Assembly (NCBI RefSeq): GCF_016839145.1
Contig: NZ_CP069302.1
Location: 310,001-374,000 of the forward strand
DNA: 64,000 nucleotides
Direction: 5' to 3'
Source of the DNA: Shinella sp. PSBB067
Lineage (GTDB): Bacteria; Pseudomonadota; Alphaproteobacteria; Rhizobiales; Rhizobiaceae
A model generated the notes under the pieces. The model saw only the letters and a program-made list of their open reading frames with translations, did not search any database and was not told the DNA's origin. The position numbers were made by a program, and so were the translations under genes. Below are positions 34,804 through 43,999 of this stretch, piece by piece; the stretch's first letter is position 1; each line of letters opens with the position of its first letter.

Positions 34804-35514
34804 ATGGGGCAGACGAACGTGCCGGTTATCGCGACAGCGGGATGGTCGATCCCGAGGGCCGTGGCGCACAGGTTTCCCGAAACGGGAAGCGGGCTTGCCC
34901 GTTATGCCGCCGTTTTCGACGGCGTGGAGATCAACTCGACCTTCTACCGCCGCCATCAGGTCAAAACGTTCGAGCGCTGGGCGCAATCGGTGCCGGACAG
35001 CTTCCGGTTCGCAATCAAGATCCCCCGCGAGATCACCCATGAGCGCAGGTTGCGGGCCGTCGACCGGCCTTTCGGCACGTTCGTGGAGGAGGTTTCGGCG
35101 CTCGGTGGCAAGCTCGGGCCGCTGTTGTGCCAGCTCCCACCCAGCCTCAGGTTCGACGCCGCCGATGCAGGAGACGCCTTTGCCGCGATGCGCAAGGCCT
35201 TTACAGGCGCCTTGGTGATCGAACCGCGCCACAGGAGTTGGGCAACGCCGGCCGCCGATGCGCTCCTGGCACGGTACGGCATCGACCGCGTACTGGCAGA
35301 CCCGGCGCCCGTCTCGCCGGCGGAGGATTTTCCGGAACCGGCGAGATATATCCGGCTGCATGGCGCGCCGACGATGTATCATTCCTCCTACAGCGACGCG
35401 GAAATCCGGTCGTTCGGAGGCCGCCTCGCCGCCGATGGCTGGTGCGTTTTCGACAACACCGCCTCCGGGGCCGCCATCGAGAATGCGCTGACGATGCGCG
35501 ATCGGCCGGCGTGA
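34804..35514 (+). CDS. DUF72 family protein
   Basis: A 236-residue TIM-barrel-like protein. Family hallmarks are IATAGWSIPRA at the start, FDGVEINSTFYRRHQVKTFERWAQSVPDSFRFAIKIPREITHERRL, LGPLLCQLPPSLRFD, ALVIEPRHRSW, YIRLHGAPTMYHSSY and the end WCVFDNTASGAAIENAL. DUF72 proteins are conserved but their activity is unsettled; this one is at the short end of the usual 230-300. The ATG at 34804 (MGQTNVPV) is the first that agrees with the family; upstream frame extension overlaps the previous gene. It ends 12 bp from the convergent kinase gene. Confidence 0.82.
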   Translation: MGQTNVPVIATAGWSIPRAVAHRFPETGSGLARYAAVFDGVEINSTFYRRHQVKTFERWAQSVPDSFRFAIKIPREITHERRLRAVDRPFGTFVEEVSALGGKLGPLLCQLPPSLRFDAADAGDAFAAMRKAFTGALVIEPRHRSWATPAADALLARYGIDRVLADPAPVSPAEDFPEPARYIRLHGAPTMYHSSYSDAEIRSFGGRLAADGWCVFDNTASGAAIENALTMRDRPA

Positions 35515-35526
35515 GGAGGGCGCCCT

Positions 35527-37485
35527 TCAGCCATCGTATGCCGGGCGTTGTGGCCGGCCGGTGCCGGACATGGCGCGCTGGATGATGTCTTCGAGCTGGC
35601 GCTCGCCGAAGGGCTTCGACAGGCGCAGCAGGTCCGCGCGGGCTTCCGGCGGCAATTCCGAGTAGCCCGTGGCGAGGATGATCGGAATGTGCGGCCAGCG
35701 TTCCCGCACGACATCGGCGAGCTGGGAGCCGGTCATCTGGGGCATGGCCTGGTCGGTGACGATGAGGTCGATCTTCCGCTCGGCGAGAAACGCGAGCGCC
35801 TTCGTGCCGGAGCTCGCCTCGCATACCGTGTGGCCCATGTCCTCCAGCATCATGACGGTGTTCATCAGCACGAGCGGATCGTCGTCGACCGCCAGGACCG
35901 AGAGATGGGCCACCTTGGCCGGTCGCGTTTCCATGGGTTTATGCTCCTGCTTGCTGCATGGTTCGGCCTCGACAATCGGAAGCCAGAGTTCGGCCGTCGT
36001 GCCCGCGCCCGGCTCGGAATGAAGAACGAGCTTTCCGTTCGACTGCGCCATGAGGCCCTGCACCATCGAAAGTCCCAGTCCCGTGCCCTTGCCGATGCCC
36101 TTGGTCGTGAAGAAGGGCGAGGGGGCATTCCTCAGCGTGTCCTGGTCCATGCCCTGACCTTCGTCCTGTAAGTAAAGACAGAGATAGGGTCCGTCCCCGA
36201 GGTCCGGATGTCTTCGGGCAGCGTCGGTCTCCAGCCGGGCGCCGATAACCAGGTGACCGCCGTCCGGCATGGCGTCCCGCGCGTTGATCGCGAGGTTGAG
36301 GAGCGCGTTGACCATCTGGTTCGGGTCCGTGCACACCGACGGCAGGCTGAGGGGAAAGCGCGTTTCGACGACGATGGCAGGACCGATGGATCGCTGCAGC
36401 ATGTCCGTCATGCCGCGGATCAGCGCCCACAGATCGACGGGCTCGAAATCCAGGTCCTGGCGGCGGGAAAAGGCCAGCAGCCGCTGGGTGAGGGAGGCGC
36501 CGCGCTGCGTTGCCTGCAGCGCGTTGTCGATCAGCGACTGCGCTTCGGGGCCGGGCGTGATGCGCCTCTGGAGGAGGTCGAGACTTGCCTGAATCACCAT
36601 CAGGAGATTGTTGAAGTCGTGCGCGACGCCGCCGGTGAGCTGGCCCAGCGCCTCCATCTTCTGCGCCTGGAACAGTTCTTCCCTCGCCAGTTCGAGCGCC
36701 TCCTGCGCATCCCGCTTTTCCGTTATGTCGCGCGTGATCTTGGCAAACCCGATCAGCGCGCCGTCTTCGCCGCGGATGGCATCGATGATCGCATTCGCCC
36801 AGAACCGCGTGCCGTCCTTGCGCAGCCGCCAGCCCTCCGACTCGTAGCGGCCGTCCCGCCGGGCGGTTTCGAGGGCGCGCGCCGGAATTCCGGCGAGCCT
36901 GTCCTGTTCGGGAAAGAAGCTGGAGAAGTGCCGGCCGATGATCTCGTCCGGAAGGTAGCCCTTGATGCGTTCGGCGCCGGCATTCCAGCTCGAGACGTTC
37001 CCCTCGGCGTCCATCATGTAGATGGCGTAGTCCGTGACGCCCTGCACGAGAAGACGGAACTGCTGCTCGGCCTTGCGAATCTGTTCCTCCGCCTGCCTCC
37101 GCTCGGTCAGGTCGCGGGTGATCTTGGCAAAGCCGATGAGATTGCCGTTCGCCTCGCGGATGGGATCGATGATGACATGCGCCCAGAATTCGGAGCCGTC
37201 CTTGCGCACACGCCATCCTTCGCCCTCGAACCGGCCTTCCTCGGCCGCGTGCCTCAAGGCGACGAGCGGAAGGCCGCCCTCGCGATCGGCAGGGCGGTAG
37301 AAACGTGAGAAATGCGTTCCGAGAACCTCCGCCGCCTCGTAGCCCTTGAAGCGGCTCGCGCCGGCGTTCCAGCTGACGATATTGCCCTGCGGATCCAGCA
37401 TGTAGATTGCGTAATCGGTAATAGCGTCCACCAGCAACCTGTAGCGGTCTTCCCCGTCAAGGGCTGGTCCCCCGTGGTCGATCAT
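35527..37485 (-). CDS. Soluble PAS-PAS hybrid histidine kinase with receiver domain
   Basis: A 652-residue cytoplasmic sensor with no membrane segment. Two adjacent PAS/PAC units (residues ~13-125 and ~133-247) are near repeats of each other, both containing TDYAIYM, SWNAGA, KGY, FW and IGFAKITRD. A HWE/HisKA-type dimerisation box follows with phospho-accepting H289 in GGVAHDFNNLL, then the ATPase (NLAINARDAMPDGG, GKGTGLGLSMVQGLM). The C-terminal receiver has D578 in LIVTDQAMPQM. ATG 37485 (MIDHGGPAL) has GAGGGG upstream; the longer frame from 37629 is unlikely. Cognate regulator and signal unknown. Confidence 0.86.
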   Translation of the reverse strand: MIDHGGPALDGEDRYRLLVDAITDYAIYMLDPQGNIVSWNAGASRFKGYEAAEVLGTHFSRFYRPADREGGLPLVALRHAAEEGRFEGEGWRVRKDGSEFWAHVIIDPIREANGNLIGFAKITRDLTERRQAEEQIRKAEQQFRLLVQGVTDYAIYMMDAEGNVSSWNAGAERIKGYLPDEIIGRHFSSFFPEQDRLAGIPARALETARRDGRYESEGWRLRKDGTRFWANAIIDAIRGEDGALIGFAKITRDITEKRDAQEALELAREELFQAQKMEALGQLTGGVAHDFNNLLMVIQASLDLLQRRITPGPEAQSLIDNALQATQRGASLTQRLLAFSRRQDLDFEPVDLWALIRGMTDMLQRSIGPAIVVETRFPLSLPSVCTDPNQMVNALLNLAINARDAMPDGGHLVIGARLETDAARRHPDLGDGPYLCLYLQDEGQGMDQDTLRNAPSPFFTTKGIGKGTGLGLSMVQGLMAQSNGKLVLHSEPGAGTTAELWLPIVEAEPCSKQEHKPMETRPAKVAHLSVLAVDDDPLVLMNTVMMLEDMGHTVCEASSGTKALAFLAERKIDLIVTDQAMPQMTGSQLADVVRERWPHIPIILATGYSELPPEARADLLRLSKPFGERQLEDIIQRAMSGTGRPQRPAYDG

Positions 37486-37793
37486 GCCCGTCCCCTCATT
37501 CCCAACCGCCTCAAACGCGCAAGTCCCGGTTAGGTTCCCGCCATTCCGAAAAGACATTGATGCGTTCAGCGATGACCTGTTGCGTTCAGGCGGCATCCAT
37601 GGCACGGCGCACGGGGCTGTTTTCGCCATGAGCCGGTTGCCTTGGGGCAGGGTTCGTGCTCAAGAAGGCAGCCGGAAGATTACACGACAGGAGTGGTTCT
37701 CCAAAAGATCCGCGGGCTCGAAATGCCTGCCAACCGTCACCCGAACACGCACAGCCCGATCGCCGCGCCGTGCCGATCCGAGGAAGCAATCCC
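37486..37793. other. Divergent intergenic region without a recognised gene
   Basis: 308 bp between the hybrid kinase and the ABC exporter. The open frame here is a leader of the exporter frame and is not conserved-looking. I see no clear operator, terminator or RNA structure. It must hold the two divergent promoters. Confidence 0.5.
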
Positions 37794-39551
37794 GTGCCTG
37801 AAATGATCAAGCGCTTCGCCGCCTATTACCGCCCGCATCGTGGCCTGTTCGCGCTGGACTTTTCCTCCGCCGTCGCCGCGGGCCTCCTAGAGCTTGCCTT
37901 CCCGGTCGCCGTGACGCTCTTCATCGACCGCCTGCTGCCGACCGGCCGGCTCGATCTCATCGCGCTCGCCGCCGTCGGCCTGCTCGTCATCTATCTCGTC
38001 AATGCGGGCCTGCAGGTCATTGTCACCTATTGGGGCCACATGCTCGGCGTGCGCATCGAGACGGAGATGCGCCGCAAGGCTTTCGATCACCTGCAGAAGC
38101 TCTCCTTCGGCTATTTCGACAACCAGAAGACGGGCCATCTCGTCGCGAGGCTGACCAAGGACCTGGAGGAGATCGGCGAGGTTGCCCATCATGGGCCGGA
38201 GGATCTCTTCATCGCCGTCATGACGCTGGTCGGCGCCTTCATCCTCATGCTCTGGGTGCATGTGCCGCTGGCGCTGATCACCGCCGTCATCGTGCCGCTG
38301 ACGGCCTTCGTCACCACCCATTACGGGGTGCGCATGACCTCGACCTGGCATGCGATCTACGGCCGCGTCGCCGATTTCAACGCCCGCATCGAGGAGAATG
38401 TCGGCGGCATCCGCGTCGTGCAGGCCTTCGCCAACGAGGATCACGAGCGCCGGCTCTTCGACGAGAGCAACCGCAACTACCTCGTCACCAAGCTCGAGGC
38501 CTACAAGGTGATGGCCGCCTCCGCCTCGCTCTCCTACCTCTCCATGCGCTTCGTGCAGGTGGTGGTGATGCTGGCGGGCGCCTGGTTCGTCACGCGCGGC
38601 GAGCTTTCGGCCGGCGGCTTCGTCGGCTTCCTGCTGCTGGTCAACGTGTTCTTCCGGCCGATCGACAAGATCAACTCGATCATCGAGACCTATCCGAAGG
38701 GCATTGCCGGCTTCACGCGCTACACGAAATTCCTCGACACCGAGCCCGACATCGGCGACCGGCCGGGCGCCCGCGAGGCGGGCCGGCTGCGCGGCGACAT
38801 CGAATACCGCGCCGTCGCCTTCGGCTACAGCGAGGGCCGGCCGGTCTTCGATGGCCTCGACCTTTCCATCGCGGCGGGCGAGACCGTCGCCTTCGTCGGC
38901 CCGTCCGGGGCGGGCAAGACGACGATCTGCTCGCTGCTGCCGCGCTTCTACGAGGTGGCGGACGGGGCGATCACCATCGACGGCATCGACATCAGGGACA
39001 TGACGCTGAAGTCGCTGCGCTCGAACATCGGCATCGTGCAGCAGGATGTCTTCCTCTTCGCCGGCACGATCCGCGAGAACATCGCCTATGGCCGGCTCGG
39101 CGCGACGGAAGCGGAGATCGTCGAGGCCGCCCGCCGCGCCCGGCTCGACGGCGTGATCGCCAGCCTGCCCGAGGGGCTCGATACCGTCGTCGGCGAGCGT
39201 GGCGTCAAGCTGTCCGGCGGCCAGAAGCAGCGCCTGGCGATTGCCCGCATCTTCCTGAAGAACCCGCCGATCCTGATCCTCGACGAGGCGACCTCGGCGC
39301 TGGACACGGAGACGGAACGGGCGATCCAGCAGTCGCTGGCCGAGCTTTCGGCCGGGCGCACCACGCTGGTCATCGCCCACCGCCTCGCCACCATCGCCAA
39401 TGCCGACCGCATCCTCGTCGTCGATGACGGGCGCATCGTCGAGCAGGGAAGCCATGCCGAGCTCATCGCCCGGAAGAACGGCCGCTACAGGAACCTCCAG
39501 GCCGTGCAGGCGGAGGGCGCCGCCATCCGTCCGTTGCATCTTGAGGGATAG
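37794..39551 (+). CDS. ABC-type exporter, fused membrane and ATPase domains
   Basis: A 585-residue half-transporter. The N-terminal domain has about six membrane segments (residues ~15-310; LDFSSAVAAGLLELAFPVAVTLFIDRLL, LSFGYFDNQKTGHLVARLTKDLEEIGE). The ATPase follows with Walker A VGPSGAGKTTICSLLPRFY, Q-loop QQDVFLFAGTIRENI, signature KLSGGQKQRLAIARIFLKNP, Walker B LILDEATSALD and H-loop VIAHRLATI. It works as a homodimer, exporting lipids, peptides or drugs; the substrate cannot be told. The GTG at 37794 has AGGA 9 bp upstream; ATG at 37803 is the alternative. Confidence 0.87.
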   Translation: MPEMIKRFAAYYRPHRGLFALDFSSAVAAGLLELAFPVAVTLFIDRLLPTGRLDLIALAAVGLLVIYLVNAGLQVIVTYWGHMLGVRIETEMRRKAFDHLQKLSFGYFDNQKTGHLVARLTKDLEEIGEVAHHGPEDLFIAVMTLVGAFILMLWVHVPLALITAVIVPLTAFVTTHYGVRMTSTWHAIYGRVADFNARIEENVGGIRVVQAFANEDHERRLFDESNRNYLVTKLEAYKVMAASASLSYLSMRFVQVVVMLAGAWFVTRGELSAGGFVGFLLLVNVFFRPIDKINSIIETYPKGIAGFTRYTKFLDTEPDIGDRPGAREAGRLRGDIEYRAVAFGYSEGRPVFDGLDLSIAAGETVAFVGPSGAGKTTICSLLPRFYEVADGAITIDGIDIRDMTLKSLRSNIGIVQQDVFLFAGTIRENIAYGRLGATEAEIVEAARRARLDGVIASLPEGLDTVVGERGVKLSGGQKQRLAIARIFLKNPPILILDEATSALDTETERAIQQSLAELSAGRTTLVIAHRLATIANADRILVVDDGRIVEQGSHAELIARKNGRYRNLQAVQAEGAAIRPLHLEG

Positions 39552-39617
39552 GCCAGGCGCCGCGACCGCTCCTCTTGTCCCGCGCCCGGGGAGGGCAGGG
39601 CGGGTCGGACGCCGCCT

Positions 39618-39971
39618 TCAACCCTCCCGCAGGATACTGTCCATGGGCCGGCCTCGCGCCAGCTCGTCGATGAGTTTGTCGAGGTAGCGGATTTCCCGCA
39701 TGGTCGGCTCCTCTATGTCCTCCACCCGCACGCCGCAGACGACACCCTTGATCGAGCGCCGTGCGGGATTGAGCGCGGGCGCCTCCGCGAAGAACGTCTC
39801 GAAGTCGTTCTGCTGCGCGAGCCGGGCGTGAAGCTCCCTGTCGTCATAGCCCGTCAACCAGCAGATGATCCGGTCGACCTCGGCCTTCGTGCGCCCCTTC
39901 TTCCCGGCCTTGGCAACGTAGAGCGGATATACGCTCGCAAAGCTGGTCGTGTAGATCCTGTGTTTCGCCAT
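39618..39971 (-). CDS. DUF2200 family protein
   Basis: A 117-residue protein beginning [43 protein letters not shown] and ending with [30 protein letters not shown]. It matches the DUF2200 pattern almost end to end. Members are conserved in bacteria and occasionally annotated as YdhG-like, without known biochemistry. Start at 39971; an in-frame ATG eight codons upstream is unsupported. It is convergent with the ABC exporter and divergent from the amidohydrolase gene, with no operon partner. Confidence 0.8.
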   Translation of the reverse strand: MAKHRIYTTSFASVYPLYVAKAGKKGRTKAEVDRIICWLTGYDDRELHARLAQQNDFETFFAEAPALNPARRSIKGVVCGVRVEDIEEPTMREIRYLDKLIDELARGRPMDSILREG

Positions 39972-40136
39972 GGGTTTTCGGCCCCGTCCTTGCAATTTCG
40001 GGGGGTGATTTCACATCCGATCGACGCGAGGATCAACCGGCGGGCGATGTTTTCCGCGCCAGTGCCGGGGCAGCGTGTGACGGCCGGCATGAGAATGTCC
40101 ACGGAACCCGTATGCTTTTCCGACGTTTAGGGCGTC

Positions 40137-40970
40137 ATGGAAACACGAGAGACGTCGGCGGATCTTGTCGCACAACCACTTTGGTCGATGACCCGGGGTC
40201 TTTCGCCGCTCGTCGGCACGGCCATTCATGACGGACATTTCCTGCACGAGGACGTCGCGGCGCTGATGGCATTGAGCCCGGACGACCGCCTGCGCGAGGA
40301 GGATCCGTTCACGGCGGCCTTCATCCAGGACCTCGGCAACCGTGTCGTCGTTCATCGTTCACGTTTCGAGGTCGACCTGAACAGGCCGCGCGAGGGTGCG
40401 GTCTATCTGCGCCCGGAACAGGCCTGGGGCCTCGACATCTGGCGTGAGCGACCCTCCACGGCGAGGGTCGAGGCGATACTGCGCCAGCACGACGGCTATT
40501 ACGAGATGCTGCATGCCCTGTTGTGCGACGTGCAGCGCGCGCATGGCCGCTTCATCCTGCTCGACATCCACAGCTACAACCATCGCCGCGCCGGTCCCGG
40601 CGCGCCGCCGACGGCCCAGGCGGATGCGCCCGACATCAACATCGGCACCTTCTCCATGGACAGGGCCTATTGGGCGCCGGTGCTCGATTCATTTATGGCG
40701 TGCCTGCGCCGCCAGCCCTTCCCAGGCCGGCAGCTCGACGTACGTGAGAATGTCGCCTTTGCCGGGAAGGGGGAGCAGACGCGCTTCGTCCATGCCCGTT
40801 TTCCCGGCACGGGCTGCGCCATCGCCGTGGAATTCAAGAAGATATTCATGGACGAGTGGACGGGAGAGCCCGATCCGCAGGCCATAGAGGCCCTGCGGGC
40901 GGCCATCCGCGCCAGCCTGCCGGTTCTGGAAGCGGCGCTCGCGGCCATGCCCGGCGGGAAAACGCCATGA
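40137..40970 (+). CDS. N-formylglutamate amidohydrolase family protein
   Basis: A 277-residue zinc-hydrolase-like protein. Family motifs are SPLVGTAIHDGHFLHEDVAAL (usual SxPHxG region modified to AIHDGH), HRSRFEVDLNRPREGAVYL, LLDIHSYNHRRAG and the C-terminal AVEFKKIFMDEWTGEPD. Classical members release formate from N-formyl-L-glutamate in histidine breakdown, but no hut genes are nearby. This divergent branch travels with QEGLA/DUF1704 and ATP-grasp genes. Its stop overlaps the next start (ATGA), so the three are one transcription unit. The true substrate is unknown. Confidence 0.8.
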   Translation: METRETSADLVAQPLWSMTRGLSPLVGTAIHDGHFLHEDVAALMALSPDDRLREEDPFTAAFIQDLGNRVVVHRSRFEVDLNRPREGAVYLRPEQAWGLDIWRERPSTARVEAILRQHDGYYEMLHALLCDVQRAHGRFILLDIHSYNHRRAGPGAPPTAQADAPDINIGTFSMDRAYWAPVLDSFMACLRRQPFPGRQLDVRENVAFAGKGEQTRFVHARFPGTGCAIAVEFKKIFMDEWTGEPDPQAIEALRAAIRASLPVLEAALAAMPGGKTP

Positions 40971-42820
40971 GCGGCCGGGCAAAGCCGGCGCAAGATGTCG
41001 GCGCCCGCGTTGCGGAAGCGCTCGACCACGGCCTGCCCGTGCGCCTCGATCTTCCAAGGCGTGGCCGCCTTCACCTCGATCGCCCGCTGCCGTTCCTCGC
41101 CGTGCATGTGGGACGGCGCGCGGCTCCCGCGGCGCGGGCTGCGGCGATGGCGAATGCCGCCTACCTCCTGGCCGGCAATCTTTCCGACGCGGCGGCCGTC
41201 GTGCGTGAGGTCGCCGCCCGTATGCGCGAGCAGTTCGGCGCATTCCTCGTGCTCGATTTCGGCGAGCTTTCCCGCGATCGATTGGCGAAGGACACGCCTT
41301 TTCTGGCGCCGTTCCGCATCAGCGTTTCCTCATCCTCCGACAAGGCTGCGGAACGGGCGCTGTCGGCCTTCGTCGGCGCGGTGGAGAAGATCGACGGGCG
41401 CTATCGCGCGCCGCGGATCGAGCGCTCGGCGCTTTCCGAGGATTCCCATTCCGGCCTTGCCCGTCGCCTGCCGGATTGTTCCACGCTCACCGTGCGGGTC
41501 GCTCCGATCTACAGGGTGCCGCAATCGCGCGCCGTCTATCCGGAATTGCAGGGGTGGCTGGTCGCCCATCTGCTCGATGCCGGCCTGCAGGCCGCGGCAC
41601 AGTTTTCGCGGACCGAGACGGCGCTTTCCCCCGCGACGCACCGGGCGCTTGGCCGCCGCGTCTTCGTCGAGGCCGTCACGCGGGCCGACCGGGCGATGGA
41701 CGAGATCGCCGCAAGCTTCGATTTCCTGCTCGCGGTCACGCCCATCAATGCCGACACCGCCTTCGAGGAATTCAGCGCCTCGGGTTTCGAGCGCGCGCCC
41801 GTCTTCCTCTACCGCCCGCTCGCCATCGACATTGCCGCGCGCAAGAAGGCCTTGTTCTCCATCACCCTCGACCGTTTCGAGGATCCCGTGCTGGAGAAGC
41901 TTTTCGGCGAAAAGCAGCAGGAGCTTGATCTGCAGCTCTCCATGCTTTCGGCGCGCGAAGACGGCCGTTTCGTCGAGATGAGCCGGGCGCTCTACGGCTC
42001 GGTCGATGCGCGGCTGGAGAAGGCGGCGCGCGACATTCTCGACGCGACGGCGCTTTCCGGCCGCGCGCGGGAGCCGCAGATGGTCGATCATCGCTATGTC
42101 GAGCGGCGGGCAAGAGCGATGATCGGCGGCTACAGCGCGCAGTTCTCCGCCTTCTCGCCGCGCGTCGAGGTGCGCGACGACCTTCCCGCCGGGCTCATGG
42201 TCTCCAGCGACCGCCTGCTGATCGCAAGCTCGACGACCATGGCCCGCGAGCGGGTGGAGGCGCTGCTGAGCCACGAGGTCGGCGTGCATCTCCTGACCTA
42301 TTGCAACGGCTCCGGCCACGGCCTGCGGCTCTTCCGCACCGGCCTTGCGGGCTATGAAGGTGCGCAGGAGGGCCTCGCCGTACTGGCGGAATATCTGGCG
42401 GGCGGGATGACGACGGCAAGGCTCCGGCTGATCGCGGCCCGCGTGGTCGCCTGCGCCGCCATGCTGGACGGGGCGAGCTTCGTGGAAACGTTCAGGCTGC
42501 TCTCGCGGGAGGAGGGGTTCCGGCCGCCGGCCGCCTTCAACATCGCGCTTCGACTGCATCGCGGCGGCGGGCTCGCCAAGGACGCCATCTACCTGCGCGG
42601 CCTTCTCGACATCCTCGCGCATCTGCGTGCCGGCGGCGACCTGGAGCCGTTCTGGCTCGGCAAGATCGCGGCCCGCCATTTTGCCGTGATGCAGGAGCTG
42701 AGCCAGCGCGGCCTGCTCAAGGCGCCCCGGCTCGTGCCGCAATTCATGACCGCCAGGGGCGCGCCCGAGCGCCTCGCCCGGCTTCGCGCCGGCCTCACCC
42801 CTCTCGATCTCGTCTCATAG
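40967..42820 (+). CDS. QEGLA-motif (DUF1704) zinc metallopeptidase
   Basis: A 617-residue protein. Residues ~1-270 form a poorly characterised N-terminal domain. The C-terminal half holds a zinc-peptidase core with H436-E437 and H441 in LLSHEVGVHLLT and Q467-E468 in GAQEGLAVLAEYL, the motif that names the family; E468 is a likely third zinc ligand. Bacterial members have been labelled 'flavohemoglobin expression-modulating'. Related eukaryotic MATCAP-type enzymes are carboxypeptidases that remove a C-terminal tyrosine or glutamates from tubulin. It overlaps the amidohydrolase gene and lies 9 bp before the ATP-grasp gene. Bacterial substrate unknown. Confidence 0.84.
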   Translation: MSGRAKPAQDVGARVAEALDHGLPVRLDLPRRGRLHLDRPLPFLAVHVGRRAAPAARAAAMANAAYLLAGNLSDAAAVVREVAARMREQFGAFLVLDFGELSRDRLAKDTPFLAPFRISVSSSSDKAAERALSAFVGAVEKIDGRYRAPRIERSALSEDSHSGLARRLPDCSTLTVRVAPIYRVPQSRAVYPELQGWLVAHLLDAGLQAAAQFSRTETALSPATHRALGRRVFVEAVTRADRAMDEIAASFDFLLAVTPINADTAFEEFSASGFERAPVFLYRPLAIDIAARKKALFSITLDRFEDPVLEKLFGEKQQELDLQLSMLSAREDGRFVEMSRALYGSVDARLEKAARDILDATALSGRAREPQMVDHRYVERRARAMIGGYSAQFSAFSPRVEVRDDLPAGLMVSSDRLLIASSTTMARERVEALLSHEVGVHLLTYCNGSGHGLRLFRTGLAGYEGAQEGLAVLAEYLAGGMTTARLRLIAARVVACAAMLDGASFVETFRLLSREEGFRPPAAFNIALRLHRGGGLAKDAIYLRGLLDILAHLRAGGDLEPFWLGKIAARHFAVMQELSQRGLLKAPRLVPQFMTARGAPERLARLRAGLTPLDLVS

Positions 42821-42829
42821 GAGCCTTCC

Positions 42830-43879
42830 ATGCGCATCGCATTCTTCGTCAATTCGATCGCCGACGAGAGCCCGCAGTTCACGACGACGGCCCTGGCGCT
42901 CGCCGCGCTCAACCGCGGACATGAAATCTGCTATGTCACGCCGGGCGATTTCGTGCTCCGCCCGGACGACAGCCTGTCCGTGCGCGGCCTCGTGCTGCCG
43001 TCCTCCGGCTACAAGAAGCCGGAAACGCTGCACAAGGACCTTCAGGGGGAGCGCGCGGAAAGCCGTGTCTTCGACATCGGCGAGATCGACGTGCTGTTCC
43101 TGCGCAACGATCCTTCCCTCGACATGACCGACAGGCCCTGGGCGACCAGCGTGGGGGCGCTGTTCGGGCGGCTCGCGGTGTTGCGCGGCACGCTGGTCGT
43201 CAACGATCCGGCGGGTCTCGCCAAGGCGCAGAACAAGCTCTACCTGCAGGACTTTCCCGCCTCCGTCCGGCCGGCGACGCTGGTCTCCAAGAGCATCGAG
43301 GAGATCCGGGCCTTCATCGAGGGGCAGAAGAGGAAGGGGGCGATCATCAAGCCGCTGCAGGGCTCGGGCGGCAAGAACGTCTTCAAGGTCACCTCGCCGG
43401 ACGACCACAACCTCAACCAGATCTTCGAGGCGGTGAGCGGGGAGGGCTACCTCATCGCCCAGAGCTTCATGCCGGAAGCCAGCGAGGGCGACGTGCGCTT
43501 CTTCGTGATGAACGGCCGGCCCCTGATGCGCGACGGCAAATATGCCGCCTTCCGCCGCGTGCCTGCCAAGGGCGAGATCCGCTCGAACGTCCATGTCGGC
43601 GGCGGCCCGGTGCGGGTCGAGGTGATGCCCGAAATGCTCGCCGTCGTCGAGGCCGTCCGCCCCAAGCTCGTGGAGGACGGCATGTTCCTCGTCGGCCTCG
43701 ACATCGTCGGCGACAAGATACTGGAGATAAACGTGTTCACGCCAGGCGGGCTCAGCAATCTCGCAGAGCTCTACGGAGCCAATTTCTCCGAGAGCGTGAT
43801 CGCCGCGCTCGAGGAGAAGATCGCCATACGCGAAGCCTACGGCCGCAGCATCGAGAACAGCCGGCTCGCGACGCTGTGA
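42830..43879 (+). CDS. ATP-grasp ligase, glutathione-synthetase-like
   Basis: A 349-residue GshB-like ligase. N-terminal domain MRIAFFVNSIADESPQFTTTALALAALNRGHEI, then DVLFLRNDPSLDMTDRPWA. The ATP-grasp core shows AIIKPLQGSGGKNVFKV, the acidic FVMNGRPL, EIRSNVHVGGGPVRVE and the Mg/ATP end ILEINVFTPGGLSN. Family enzymes join a carboxylate to an amine through an acyl phosphate. As third gene of the triad it likely acts on the same substrate that the peptidase and amidohydrolase process. AGGAG precedes the start. The IS30 element lies 39 bp beyond the stop. Confidence 0.83.
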   Translation: MRIAFFVNSIADESPQFTTTALALAALNRGHEICYVTPGDFVLRPDDSLSVRGLVLPSSGYKKPETLHKDLQGERAESRVFDIGEIDVLFLRNDPSLDMTDRPWATSVGALFGRLAVLRGTLVVNDPAGLAKAQNKLYLQDFPASVRPATLVSKSIEEIRAFIEGQKRKGAIIKPLQGSGGKNVFKVTSPDDHNLNQIFEAVSGEGYLIAQSFMPEASEGDVRFFVMNGRPLMRDGKYAAFRRVPAKGEIRSNVHVGGGPVRVEVMPEMLAVVEAVRPKLVEDGMFLVGLDIVGDKILEINVFTPGGLSNLAELYGANFSESVIAALEEKIAIREAYGRSIENSRLATL

Positions 43880-43918
43880 ATGCGGGCTTGTGTTCCATAA
43901 TATAGATTACGTGATCGT

Positions 43919-43960
43919 TCGGTGTGGCCGGGGTGGGTTCAAGGATGAAGTGCGACTTGC
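43919..43960 (+). repeat. Left terminal inverted repeat of the IS30 element
   Basis: Begins TCGGTGTG, carries GGTTCAAG in the middle and ends with GCGACTTGC. It matches the right end in these three blocks but has about 10 extra bases after TCGGTGTG. Confidence 0.65.
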
Positions 43961-43999
43961 GAATGATGCCAATGGTTTATCAGTCGCAAGGACGCTGCA

